A program made the translations under genes and the position numbers. Below, piece by piece: positions 1 to 6,487 of a DNA stretch of 17,753 bases; within the stretch, counting starts at the first letter, position 1, and every line of letters begins with the position of its first letter. This stretch comes from Pseudomonadota bacterium. GTDB taxonomy: Bacteria > Desulfobacterota > Desulfobulbia > Desulfobulbales > SURF-16. A model generated the notes under the pieces. That model saw only the letters and a list, made by a program, of their open reading frames with translations. It searched no databases and was not told the origin of the DNA. The stretch is taken from the NCBI GenBank assembly GCA_030597865.1, contig JAUVQZ010000029.1:1-17753 (forward strand), in the 5' to 3' direction.

Positions 1-1014
1 GTTCGGCCGGGTGAAGGTGACGCCGTCCTTGCTTTGAAGCAAGAGCGTGGTGGCCTGGGATGCCGGAAATTTGGAGGCAATGGCCCAGCGCGGACTGCGG
101 GCCTTATTGCCCAGGCGGCGCTGGAGGACGAAATCGTCAACCTTGACCACCATGCCGTCGATATCGTAGGGCAGCCCAGGGCGAAGCTCCACCAGGTGGC
201 GATAATGGTTGATGACCTCCTCCATGTCTGCACAGTGCCTGGCAAGGGAGTTGATCTTAAAGCCGAGCTGACCAAGATAGGCAAAGAGCCTTGTCTGGCT
301 GGTCGCCGAAACCTGGGAGGGATCGCTGATCCCATAGGCAAAGAAGTCAAGGGGCCGTTGGGCGGTGAGGCGCGAGTCGAGCTGACGCAGGGAGCCGGCG
401 GCGGCGTTACGCGGGTTGGCAAAGAGGGGCTCTCCAGCCTCGCCGCGCTTGACATTGAGTGTGTTGAAGTCGGCCAGGCCAATAAAGACCTCGCCACGCA
501 CCTCAAGGAGGCCTGGATGGGGCCGACAGAGGGCAAGGGGAATGGCGCCAATGGTCCTGATGTTGGCGGTGATCTCCTCGCCGTTGCGGCCATCACCGCG
601 GGTGGCGGCCTGGATGAGAACACCATCCTGGTAGATAAGCTCCACGGCCAGGCCGTCCAGCTTGGGCTCTGCGACATAGCTGAAATGCTCCACGTCGGGT
701 AGAAAGCGCTGCAGTTTGCCCTCAAAGGCGCGGAGGTCATCGTCGGAAAAGCTGTTCTCCAGGCTGAGCATGGCGTGGCTATGGGCCACGGAGCTAAAAC
801 CTTCCAGGGGGGCAGAGCCCACCCGCTGGCTCGGCGAGTCAGCGGTAATAAGGAGCGGATACGCCTCCTCAAGATTGACAAGCTCCTGGTAGAGCAGGTC
901 ATACTCGCCATCGGAGATGAGGGGATTGTCCAGGACGTAATACTGGTGGCAGTGATGATTGAGCTCGCGGCGCAGTACGGCAAGGCGTTCCCGGGCATGG
1001 CGTTCAGAGGACAT
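1..1014 (-). CDS. ligA: NAD-dependent DNA ligase LigA, N-terminal 338 residues (truncated by the window edge)
   Basis: LigA seals nicks in duplex DNA using NAD+, joining Okazaki fragments and finishing excision repair. The visible part holds the NMN-binding Ia region, with HQYYVLDNPLISDGEYD near residues 23-39, and the adenylation domain. The adenylation motif KLDG gives catalytic Lys118, three residues on from E. coli K115. Further family segments are ATRGDG, NPRNAAAGSLRQLD, the FFAYG stretch and DIDGMVVKVD. The OB, zinc-finger, HhH and BRCT domains lie beyond position 1. The ATG at 1014 follows the tautomerase stop by five bases, and GGAG inside that gene's end is the probable ribosome-binding site, so the two genes are almost certainly co-transcribed. 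The reading frame is open to the window edge with no damage. Confidence 0.97.
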   Translation of the reverse strand, partial: MSSERHARERLAVLRRELNHHCHQYYVLDNPLISDGEYDLLYQELVNLEEAYPLLITADSPSQRVGSAPLEGFSSVAHSHAMLSLENSFSDDDLRAFEGKLQRFLPDVEHFSYVAEPKLDGLAVELIYQDGVLIQAATRGDGRNGEEITANIRTIGAIPLALCRPHPGLLEVRGEVFIGLADFNTLNVKRGEAGEPLFANPRNAAAGSLRQLDSRLTAQRPLDFFAYGISDPSQVSATSQTRLFAYLGQLGFKINSLARHCADMEEVINHYRHLVELRPGLPYDIDGMVVKVDDFVLQRRLGNKARSPRWAIASKFPASQATTLLLQSKDGVTFTRPN

Positions 1015-1019
1015 GGGGC

Positions 1020-1205
1020 TTATTTTTTCTCCAGCAGGACGCCTGCCTTGGCAATATTCTCGTGGGGCAGCTCGTCGATGAAGATGAGAATGGAGTCCTT
1101 CGGTTTGCCTGCGGCCTTGGCAATCACATCGGTGACCCCTTTACAGATTTCGGCCTTCTGTTCTTTGTTGAGTGAGCCGGCAACGCGGATATTGACATAG
1201 GGCAT
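1020..1205 (-). CDS. 4-oxalocrotonate tautomerase-family protein (61 aa)
   Basis: This is a small tautomerase-superfamily protein of typical 4-OT length. After removal of the initiator Met the N-terminus is Pro-Tyr-Val-Asn-Ile, giving the catalytic Pro1 of the family. The beta-alpha-beta pattern (PYVNIRVAG, then an amphipathic helix, then SILIFIDELP) fits. By eye alignment to canonical 4-OT, Arg11 is replaced by Leu, Arg39 by Leu and Phe50 by Ile. The substrate is therefore unlikely to be 2-hydroxymuconate and is unknown. AGGAG lies seven bases before the ATG. The gene is first in a transcription unit with ligA, which is probably a layout coincidence, since no shared pathway is evident. Family assignment is secure; function is not. 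Confidence 0.9.
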   Translation of the reverse strand: MPYVNIRVAGSLNKEQKAEICKGVTDVIAKAAGKPKDSILIFIDELPHENIAKAGVLLEKK

Positions 1206-1298
1206 GGTGAATCTCCTTTGCGAATTTACCTAAGAAATATAGTATGATTTCTGCAATTTATCTGAAACAGATGGGGATCACAAGGCAAAGGCGGGGCC
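1206..1298. promoter_or_regulatory. Divergent intergenic region between tautomerase-ligA and birA
   Basis: This 93-base AT-richer gap must hold the promoters of both divergent units. On the minus strand a TACTAT/TATATT-like -10 lies around 1238-1247, with no good -35. A short inverted repeat, ATCTG-AAA-CAGAT at 1260-1272, sits nearer birA and could be an operator or chance. No confident plus-strand promoter was seen. Confidence 0.35.
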
Positions 1299-2093
1299 AT
1301 GACAACAAAAAAAAGATTACAGCAACTCTGTGAACAGGGGCGGGTTGCGGGCCACCCCCTGCGCTATCTCCCTGAGACTGACTCCACCAACCGGGTGGCC
1401 CTGGAGCAGGGCCGCAGCGGGGGGGGCACCGGTATGGTCATTGTTGCGGGCCATCAATCGGCAGGCCGGGGCCGGTTGGGCAAGAAATGGCTGTCCAGTG
1501 CTGGTGGCGGCCTCTATTTTTCAATGCTCCTGCGGCCCCTCCTGCCCCTGGATGAGGTGGCCAAAATCACCCTGGCCGCCGGGGTGGCGGTGGCCGAGGC
1601 CTTGGAGCCCCTGTGCCGGGAAAGGGTCATGCTCAAATGGCCCAATGATATCATCATTGGCCATAGGAAATGCGGCGGTATTCTTGCCGAATTAGATATC
1701 AGCAGTATCGACACTCCCTTGGTCGTCCTGGGAATCGGCCTCAATATACAGGCGCCGGCAGCGGGCTATCCCCCGGAGATTGCCGACCGGGCCGGGGCCC
1801 TGGCCGATTTTAGTACGGTAAGTCTTGAAGATGGAAGCCTGCTTGAAGGCCTGGTGACAAATATCGACAGGGTTCTTGTTGAGCTTGAACAGCATGGCTG
1901 GCCGGCCATCAGAACCCGCTGGCAGCAGCGTGACATCACCCTGGCCCGCAGACTGACCTGGGTGACGGCTAGGGGTGAGGTGATTCATGGCGTCTCCCAG
2001 GGCATTGACGAGCAGGGCCTGCTCTTTATCAAGGATGACAGCGGCGTCCTCCACGAGGTGCTCTCTGGGGATGTGCAGCTATTGACAAGGTAG
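1299..2093 (+). CDS. birA: Biotin--[acetyl-CoA-carboxylase] ligase, catalytic form without HTH domain
   Basis: This enzyme activates biotin to biotinyl-AMP and transfers it to the lysine of biotin carboxyl carrier domains in the cytoplasm. At 264 residues it starts almost directly with the catalytic domain: ETDSTN at 26-31, the biotinyl-AMP loop GRGRLGKKW at 56-64, KWPND at 113-117 containing the catalytic lysine region, GGILAE, and GIGLN at 145-149. A short C-terminal SH3-like domain follows from about residue 218. The N-terminal winged-helix domain of bifunctional E. coli BirA is absent, so this protein should not repress the biotin operon directly. The upstream GGCGGGG is only a modest ribosome-binding site. 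The gene converges with rlmKL across 33 bases with no clear terminator. Confidence 0.95.
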   Translation: MTTKKRLQQLCEQGRVAGHPLRYLPETDSTNRVALEQGRSGGGTGMVIVAGHQSAGRGRLGKKWLSSAGGGLYFSMLLRPLLPLDEVAKITLAAGVAVAEALEPLCRERVMLKWPNDIIIGHRKCGGILAELDISSIDTPLVVLGIGLNIQAPAAGYPPEIADRAGALADFSTVSLEDGSLLEGLVTNIDRVLVELEQHGWPAIRTRWQQRDITLARRLTWVTARGEVIHGVSQGIDEQGLLFIKDDSGVLHEVLSGDVQLLTR

Positions 2094-2126
2094 GAGCGAG
2101 ATCCAGCCGGTCAAGGGTTTGTGTCC

Positions 2127-4265
2127 TTATCTGTGGCGAATCTCAAAGACGCGATGGCTCTTTCGGTGGCGGCCAAAATCCTGGGGAGTGGTTTTTGTGG
2201 AAATATCGGCAACGCTGAAATCCCTCTCCAGGCTCTCATCCAGCCTGAATTTTTGAGAAGTGGTGGCAAAGAGCAGCAGGCCACCTTCCTCTAAAACCCC
2301 CATGGCCGTAGTAATCAACTGATCATGGTCGCGCTGGATATCAAAGACCAGGTCCCCCCCTCTCTTGGTAAGGGCGGGGGGATCAACAAGGATAAGATCA
2401 TACTTCTCCACCTTCAGCTTTTGCAGCCACTGCAGGCAGTCGGCACGCACCAGACCATGGCAATCCGGGTCAAGACCATTGAGGGCCATGTTCTTGCGGG
2501 CCCAGTCAAGATAGCTCCAGGAGCTGTCCACACTGGTGGTGGTGCGGGCCCCACCCAGGGCCGCATGCACCGTTGCCGAGCCGGTATAGCAGAAGAGGTT
2601 TAAAAAGCGTTTGCCCACGGCCAGCCTGTGGATGCGCTGACGCAGGAGGCGTTGGTCGAGATAGAGGCCTGTATCCCGATAGTCGTTGAGGTTGACCAGG
2701 AAGTGGCACTCTTCCTCCTCCACCTCCATCAGGCGTATTTTGGCCGGCTTATCAGGCTGTTTTTTGCCCGTGTGTTTTGTTCGGGTCTTTAAAAAAATAC
2801 GATTGCGCTTGCAGCCAAGCAGGGCTGCCACGGTGTCAAGGACCTCCCGGCGCCGGGCCCTGACCTTGTCGTCGGCAATGGAGGCCGGGGCAGGATACTC
2901 ATGGATCTGGACCCAGGGGCCATAGAGATCAATGGCCACGTTATACTCCTGCAGATCACGGTCGTAGATGCGCAGGCAGCTGATATTTTCCCGGCCAGCC
3001 CACTTGAGAAGGGGTTTCAGGTTTTTTTTCAACCTATTGGCCAGGGCAGAGTCGAGCGGCTGATCACTTATCTGCCAGACCACATGGCGTTCAGGCCGAT
3101 TAGCCACCTCAAAGAGGCGCAGGGTGCAGGGAATGGGGCCGTTATAAAGGCGGTATTGACCGACGGTCTTCTGGGCCAGGGCATCGAGGAGATCAGGGTT
3201 GCTGGAAAATACGGCCAGCTGCCAGTTCTGAAAGGAGTGGGCGGCAATCCGGCCTAAGGCACGATAGAGATACTTCACCTCCTCCTTAGCGGAGAGGCGC
3301 TCTCCGTACGGCGGGTTGGTGATCAACAGGTGGCGCCCCTTGCTGAGATTGGTGGGAGGTTGCAGACGGGCAAGATCACGGCGTTCAACATGAATTTTGT
3401 CGTGGAGACCGGCCCGGTGGATATTGGCCAGGGCTGCCTTGACCACCCTGGGGTCGGAATCAAAACCCAGCAGCCGCGGCCATGGTTTTTCATTACCGGT
3501 CTCCTCACGGGCCATGGCCTCGTTCAGAAGCTCATCCCAGATCAGCCTTTTATGACCCCGCCACTTCAAAAAACCAAAATGACGGCGATCAAGACCGGGT
3601 GCCACATCACCGATAATCATGGCTGCCTCCACAAGGAGGGTGCCGGAACCGCAGAGGGGGTCGAGGATAACGTCGTCACGGCCCATGCCAGCAGTCACAC
3701 CGGCCCGGCTGACGATGGCGGCAGCCAGGGACTCCTTTAGGGGGGCCTGGCCGCCCTCCTGACGATAGCCGCGTCTGTGCAGGCTGTCGCCGGATAGATC
3801 CAGGCTGAGATGGGCCTCATCCTGACGCAGGAAGAGATTGAGGCGGATATCCGGTTGCCTGCTGTCCACCGAGGGTCTTTCGTCCACCATGTCGCGGAAA
3901 TAATCAACCACACCGTCCTTGACCCTGAGGGCGGCAAAATGGCTGTGATTGATCTTGCTCTGGCTCAAAACGCAATCCACGGCCAGGGTGTTTTCGACGT
4001 GCATATGGCTCTTCCAGGCCACGCTCTTCACCCCTTCGTACAGGGCGTCAGTATCCGGGGCTGGAAAGCGGCTGATGGCAAGAAGTATCCGGGAGGCAAA
4101 TCGGGACCAGAGACAGGCCCTGTAGGCCGTTGACAGCTCGCCCTGGAAGGCCACAGCGCCGGTGAGGATCTCCACATCCTGGCCGCCAAAGCTGCGGATC
4201 TCCTCGGCCACCAACTCCTCAAGACCCTTGGAACAGGTCGCTGTTAATTGCAATACATCATCCAC
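2127..4265 (-). CDS. rlmL: Bifunctional 23S rRNA methyltransferase RlmKL (m2G2445 / m7G2069)
   Basis: The 712-residue protein is close to E. coli RlmKL (702 residues) and carries both halves. An N-terminal THUMP domain covers about residues 5-165. An RlmL-type methyltransferase follows, with DPLCGSGT at 202-209 for S-adenosylmethionine and the catalytic NPPYGER at 317-323 for N2 methylation of G2445. The C-terminal RlmK half has LFCYTGSATVHA near 557-568 and VDPPALT near 627-633, for N7 methylation of G2069. Modification occurs during assembly of the 50S subunit. No internal stop or frame change interrupts the fusion. The start codon is preceded by AT-rich sequence and the palindromic repeat at 4311-4385, so this gene may be transcribed separately from panE. 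Domain assignment is firm; target positions are inferred from E. coli. Confidence 0.95.
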   Translation of the reverse strand: MDDVLQLTATCSKGLEELVAEEIRSFGGQDVEILTGAVAFQGELSTAYRACLWSRFASRILLAISRFPAPDTDALYEGVKSVAWKSHMHVENTLAVDCVLSQSKINHSHFAALRVKDGVVDYFRDMVDERPSVDSRQPDIRLNLFLRQDEAHLSLDLSGDSLHRRGYRQEGGQAPLKESLAAAIVSRAGVTAGMGRDDVILDPLCGSGTLLVEAAMIIGDVAPGLDRRHFGFLKWRGHKRLIWDELLNEAMAREETGNEKPWPRLLGFDSDPRVVKAALANIHRAGLHDKIHVERRDLARLQPPTNLSKGRHLLITNPPYGERLSAKEEVKYLYRALGRIAAHSFQNWQLAVFSSNPDLLDALAQKTVGQYRLYNGPIPCTLRLFEVANRPERHVVWQISDQPLDSALANRLKKNLKPLLKWAGRENISCLRIYDRDLQEYNVAIDLYGPWVQIHEYPAPASIADDKVRARRREVLDTVAALLGCKRNRIFLKTRTKHTGKKQPDKPAKIRLMEVEEEECHFLVNLNDYRDTGLYLDQRLLRQRIHRLAVGKRFLNLFCYTGSATVHAALGGARTTTSVDSSWSYLDWARKNMALNGLDPDCHGLVRADCLQWLQKLKVEKYDLILVDPPALTKRGGDLVFDIQRDHDQLITTAMGVLEEGGLLLFATTSQKFRLDESLERDFSVADISTKTTPQDFGRHRKSHRVFEIRHR

Positions 4266-4310
4266 GTTAGATACTCCCTAGTACACTGTAAACTTTAAAT
4301 CTTTGAATAG

Positions 4311-4385
4311 GTGTTTAGCGGTTTAGGCTGTTAGGGACGCTAGATATAAGCCCCTGCACCCCTAACAGTCTAAACCGCTAACAAC
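4311..4385. repeat. Imperfect inverted repeat, 26-base arms, between panE and rlmKL
   Basis: Left arm 4311-4336 and right arm 4360-4385 match at 23 of 26 positions around a 23-base spacer. The inner 22 bases differ only at one G/A site, which would form a G-U wobble in RNA. The core reads TTAGCGGTTTAG...CTGTTAGGG. No U-tract follows on either strand, so it is not a standard intrinsic terminator. It lies upstream of rlmKL on the transcribed strand, where RNA folding could matter. It is probably a dispersed palindromic element, which needs genome copies to confirm. Confidence 0.85.
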
Positions 4386-4412
4386 CTGAGGAGTGCACGC
4401 TGTTCACTTAAC

Positions 4413-4434
4413 CTCAGAGTTCTCTGTGGTGAGA
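4413..4434. repeat. Degenerate copy of a CTCTGTG...GTGGTGAG-type repeat arm
   Basis: The string CTCAGAGTTCTCTGTGGTGA, followed by GAGAAAAAAA, resembles one arm and flank of the perfect palindrome at 5369-5422, whose right side also ends in TGTGGTGAGAGA. It lies twelve bases past the panE stop. Similar sequences are familiar as dispersed intergenic elements in environmental bacteria. The relation between the two copies is judged by eye. Confidence 0.5.
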
Positions 4435-4446
4435 AAAAAAGACCCT

Positions 4447-5352
4447 TTACGACTTCATTAACACCTGTCTGGTTAATAATTCATTTTCAGGGACAGGGGT
4501 AGCCAATTTCTTGGCCTCAGCCACAAGGGCGCCGTTGATGGCCAGAATCTCGGTGGTTCTGCCCCTTCTGACATCCTGGAGCATGGAGGAGATATTGTTG
4601 GCCGTGGCCCGGCACACCTCCAGGGTCCGGCCCACAGGGTCAGGGCCGACATCAAGGCCCTTTTGCCGGGCCACAAGGGCCCCTTCCTCCACCAGGGCAA
4701 TGAGACGGGTACGCGCCTCAGCAATCCCAAGGAGCTGGCCGTTGGGGCAGTCATAAAGCACGGTGAGGCCATTGATGCCGGCATTGACCAGCAGCTTCTG
4801 CCAGAGGCGAGCCTCAATATCATCGACAACCTCGGTGGCCAGGCCGGCAGCAGACATGGCGGCGGCCACCCTCTTCAGCATGGCGGTTCTCTGGTCAGGG
4901 GCAGGATGAAGAAAGCCGATGGTGGTCGGGCCATGTCCGCCATGGCGGACATGGCCTGGTTTGACCAGGGTGGCGCCCTGGGAGGTAACCCCCAGGGCCA
5001 GAAGACCGGTGGCGCAATCCTTGAAAGGCTGGAGGTGGCCTATGCCATTTTGGAGACCGAGAATAAGGGTGTCAGGACCCGTGCGGCTTTGGGCAATATG
5101 GATGAGACCATCAACCTGCGGGGATTTGACGGCAAGAATGATAAGTTCGGCATCCGCCAGGCAGGCCGGATGGGCCGTAATGGTCAGGGTGGCCTCGATA
5201 TCCTGGTCAGCAGTGCTGAGGACGAGACGGTTTGCCAGGGCCTGGGCCCTGGTGACATTGTGGTCGAGCAGGGTGACGTCCTGGCCGCTCACGGCCAGCC
5301 GGGCGCTAAAGAGGGAGCCCAGGGCTCCCGGGCCTATGACCACAATATTCAT
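4447..5352 (-). CDS. panE: 2-dehydropantoate 2-reductase (ketopantoate reductase)
   Basis: PanE reduces ketopantoate to pantoate with NADPH in pantothenate and coenzyme A synthesis. The 301-residue protein begins MNIVVIGPGALGSLFS, a Rossmann glycine motif at 7-12. It then shows LAVKS, LGLQNGIG near 98-105, and the catalytic lysine in LWQKLLVNAGINGLT (Lys186, with Asn190 and Asn194). The hallmark SSMLQDVRRGRTTEI...NG lies at about 255-274. The frame stays open upstream for 68 more codons, but those are a translation of the palindrome at 5369-5422 and of the 3' end of the neighbouring gene. The start at 5352 is therefore chosen. Its ribosome-binding site is weak (GGGGG). The repeat ends only 16 bases before the ATG, so it may influence transcription or translation of panE. 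Confidence 0.94.
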   Translation of the reverse strand: MNIVVIGPGALGSLFSARLAVSGQDVTLLDHNVTRAQALANRLVLSTADQDIEATLTITAHPACLADAELIILAVKSPQVDGLIHIAQSRTGPDTLILGLQNGIGHLQPFKDCATGLLALGVTSQGATLVKPGHVRHGGHGPTTIGFLHPAPDQRTAMLKRVAAAMSAAGLATEVVDDIEARLWQKLLVNAGINGLTVLYDCPNGQLLGIAEARTRLIALVEEGALVARQKGLDVGPDPVGRTLEVCRATANNISSMLQDVRRGRTTEILAINGALVAEAKKLATPVPENELLTRQVLMKS

Positions 5353-5368
5353 AGAGAACCCCCGTAAA

Positions 5369-5422
5369 CACAAAGGCACAAAGACACAGAGAAAAAAAAC
5401 TCTGTGTCTTTGTGCCTTTGTG
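5369..5422. repeat. Perfect 23-bp inverted repeat with an eight-A loop, directly upstream of panE
   Basis: Arms 5369-5391 and 5400-5422 are exactly complementary and are separated by eight A residues (T in the panE sense strand). The arm reads CACAAAGGCACAAAGACACA and continues for three more bases. Read from panE it makes a very stable hairpin just ahead of the start codon. It resembles widely dispersed palindromic intergenic repeats and belongs with the degenerate copy at 4413-4434. Translated, it gives a low-complexity peptide often mis-annotated as coding. Confidence 0.9.
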
Positions 5423-5482
5423 GTGAGAGACATTTGGCTAACATGGGCATGGGGATCAGCAATGGCCCCATGGGGCGGCTTC

Positions 5483-6364
5483 TTACTTGCTGATAACCGC
5501 CTTTTCAACCAGGGCGTCATAATAATAGCCCATGCCGAAATCCTTTTTGGCGGCAACTATGCCCTCAATAACAATAATGCTGCCTTCATCGGCCAGGTCG
5601 TCGGAGGTGACAACCAGGTCATGGCTGTTTTGCATGGGATTGCCGCTGCCGTCCTGGATATGGAGCCAGTTGACCCCCATAATCTTGGGCGACACCTTGA
5701 CCACCTTGCCCCTCACCTTGACCTTCTTACCGTTCAGGTTGTCAGCCTCCGCAAAGATCTCCTCCACGGTACGGCCATTTTCACCCTCGGCCTTGGCGAC
5801 CTGGATTTCCTGGGCGGAAACAACGGCCTGGGTGCTGCCGCTGGTGGTGGCAGGGTCCATGGTGGACGCCGGGGCACCGGCATTCAGAGCTGCCATGAAA
5901 TTTTCTTCAACGGAGCCGCCGGTGTCTGCCGCTGCCGGGGGCATCATACTGCCATGGGGGCTGGCCATGCCGTCGCCCTTAACCCCTGAGGAAAAGATAA
6001 TCTCTGGAAAGGTCCGGTTGAGGGAGGGGCTGTGGAAATCCTTCATCACCGGGCCGGTGGTCAGGCTGATCTTCTGGCCCTTTTCAACCTGGACCTGGCC
6101 GATGGCCGCCCAGATTTTGTCCTGGCCATTGTCAAGCTCCAGATAGGTATAGCCGCCGCTGTTAAAGGTCTCGACAACGGTGCCGGTCAAGGCAGCTTCG
6201 CTGACAGGGCTGCCCACCTGCATGGTGTGGGGATCAGTGGCCCCCTGGCCTGCGGTTGGGGTTCCGGCGTTTTCCGCCTTATCAGTGCTGTCGCCTGAGC
6301 AACCGCCCAGGGCCAGGCTGAGGACAAGGGCAGATGCCAGATACATTTTCTTCACTTCAATCAT
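5483..6364 (-). CDS. Lipoprotein with two OB-fold-like domains (NrfJ-like), function unknown
   Basis: The protein begins with a lipoprotein signal: positively charged start, hydrophobic core and lipobox LGGC with Cys22 as the lipidation site. It should be anchored in the membrane facing the periplasm. Two similar beta-rich domains follow. The first (about 58-128) has LTGTVVETFNSGGYTYLELD and IWAAIG. The second (about 198-290) has VRGKVVKVSPKIMGVNWLHI and an IVIEGIVAAKKDFG end. Both patterns recall small OB-fold proteins of the NrfJ type found near multihaem cytochromes. A Ser/Thr/Ala/Pro/Gly-rich linker, roughly 130-195, separates them. AGGTGA lies six bases before the ATG; Met7 is a possible alternative start. 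No cytochrome gene is nearby, so a redox role is only a suggestion. The family resemblance is by eye. Confidence 0.85.
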   Translation of the reverse strand: MIEVKKMYLASALVLSLALGGCSGDSTDKAENAGTPTAGQGATDPHTMQVGSPVSEAALTGTVVETFNSGGYTYLELDNGQDKIWAAIGQVQVEKGQKISLTTGPVMKDFHSPSLNRTFPEIIFSSGVKGDGMASPHGSMMPPAAADTGGSVEENFMAALNAGAPASTMDPATTSGSTQAVVSAQEIQVAKAEGENGRTVEEIFAEADNLNGKKVKVRGKVVKVSPKIMGVNWLHIQDGSGNPMQNSHDLVVTSDDLADEGSIIVIEGIVAAKKDFGMGYYYDALVEKAVISK

Positions 6365-6487
6365 AATTCACCTCGGTTATTAAAAAAGTTTAAGAGTATC
6401 CATGTGTTACGGTTGTCAGCATGTTGATACAGCACCATGTTTCCATAGGTTTGTTTTGGAGGGTGAAGCGTTCCCCGTATGGGTTAA

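Noticed and set aside
34..702. Long open frame on the plus strand opposite ligA
   Set aside because: LigA on the other strand explains the sequence fully, including the KLDG motif.
5465..5476. Perfect 12-base palindrome GCCCCATGGGGC after the lipoprotein gene
   Set aside because: There is no loop room for a hairpin and no U-tract; it may be a protein site or chance in GC-rich DNA.
5353..5556. Extension of panE by 68 codons upstream of 5352
   Set aside because: The extra codons translate a palindromic repeat and overlap the end of the lipoprotein gene; the Rossmann-fold N-terminus starts exactly at 5352.
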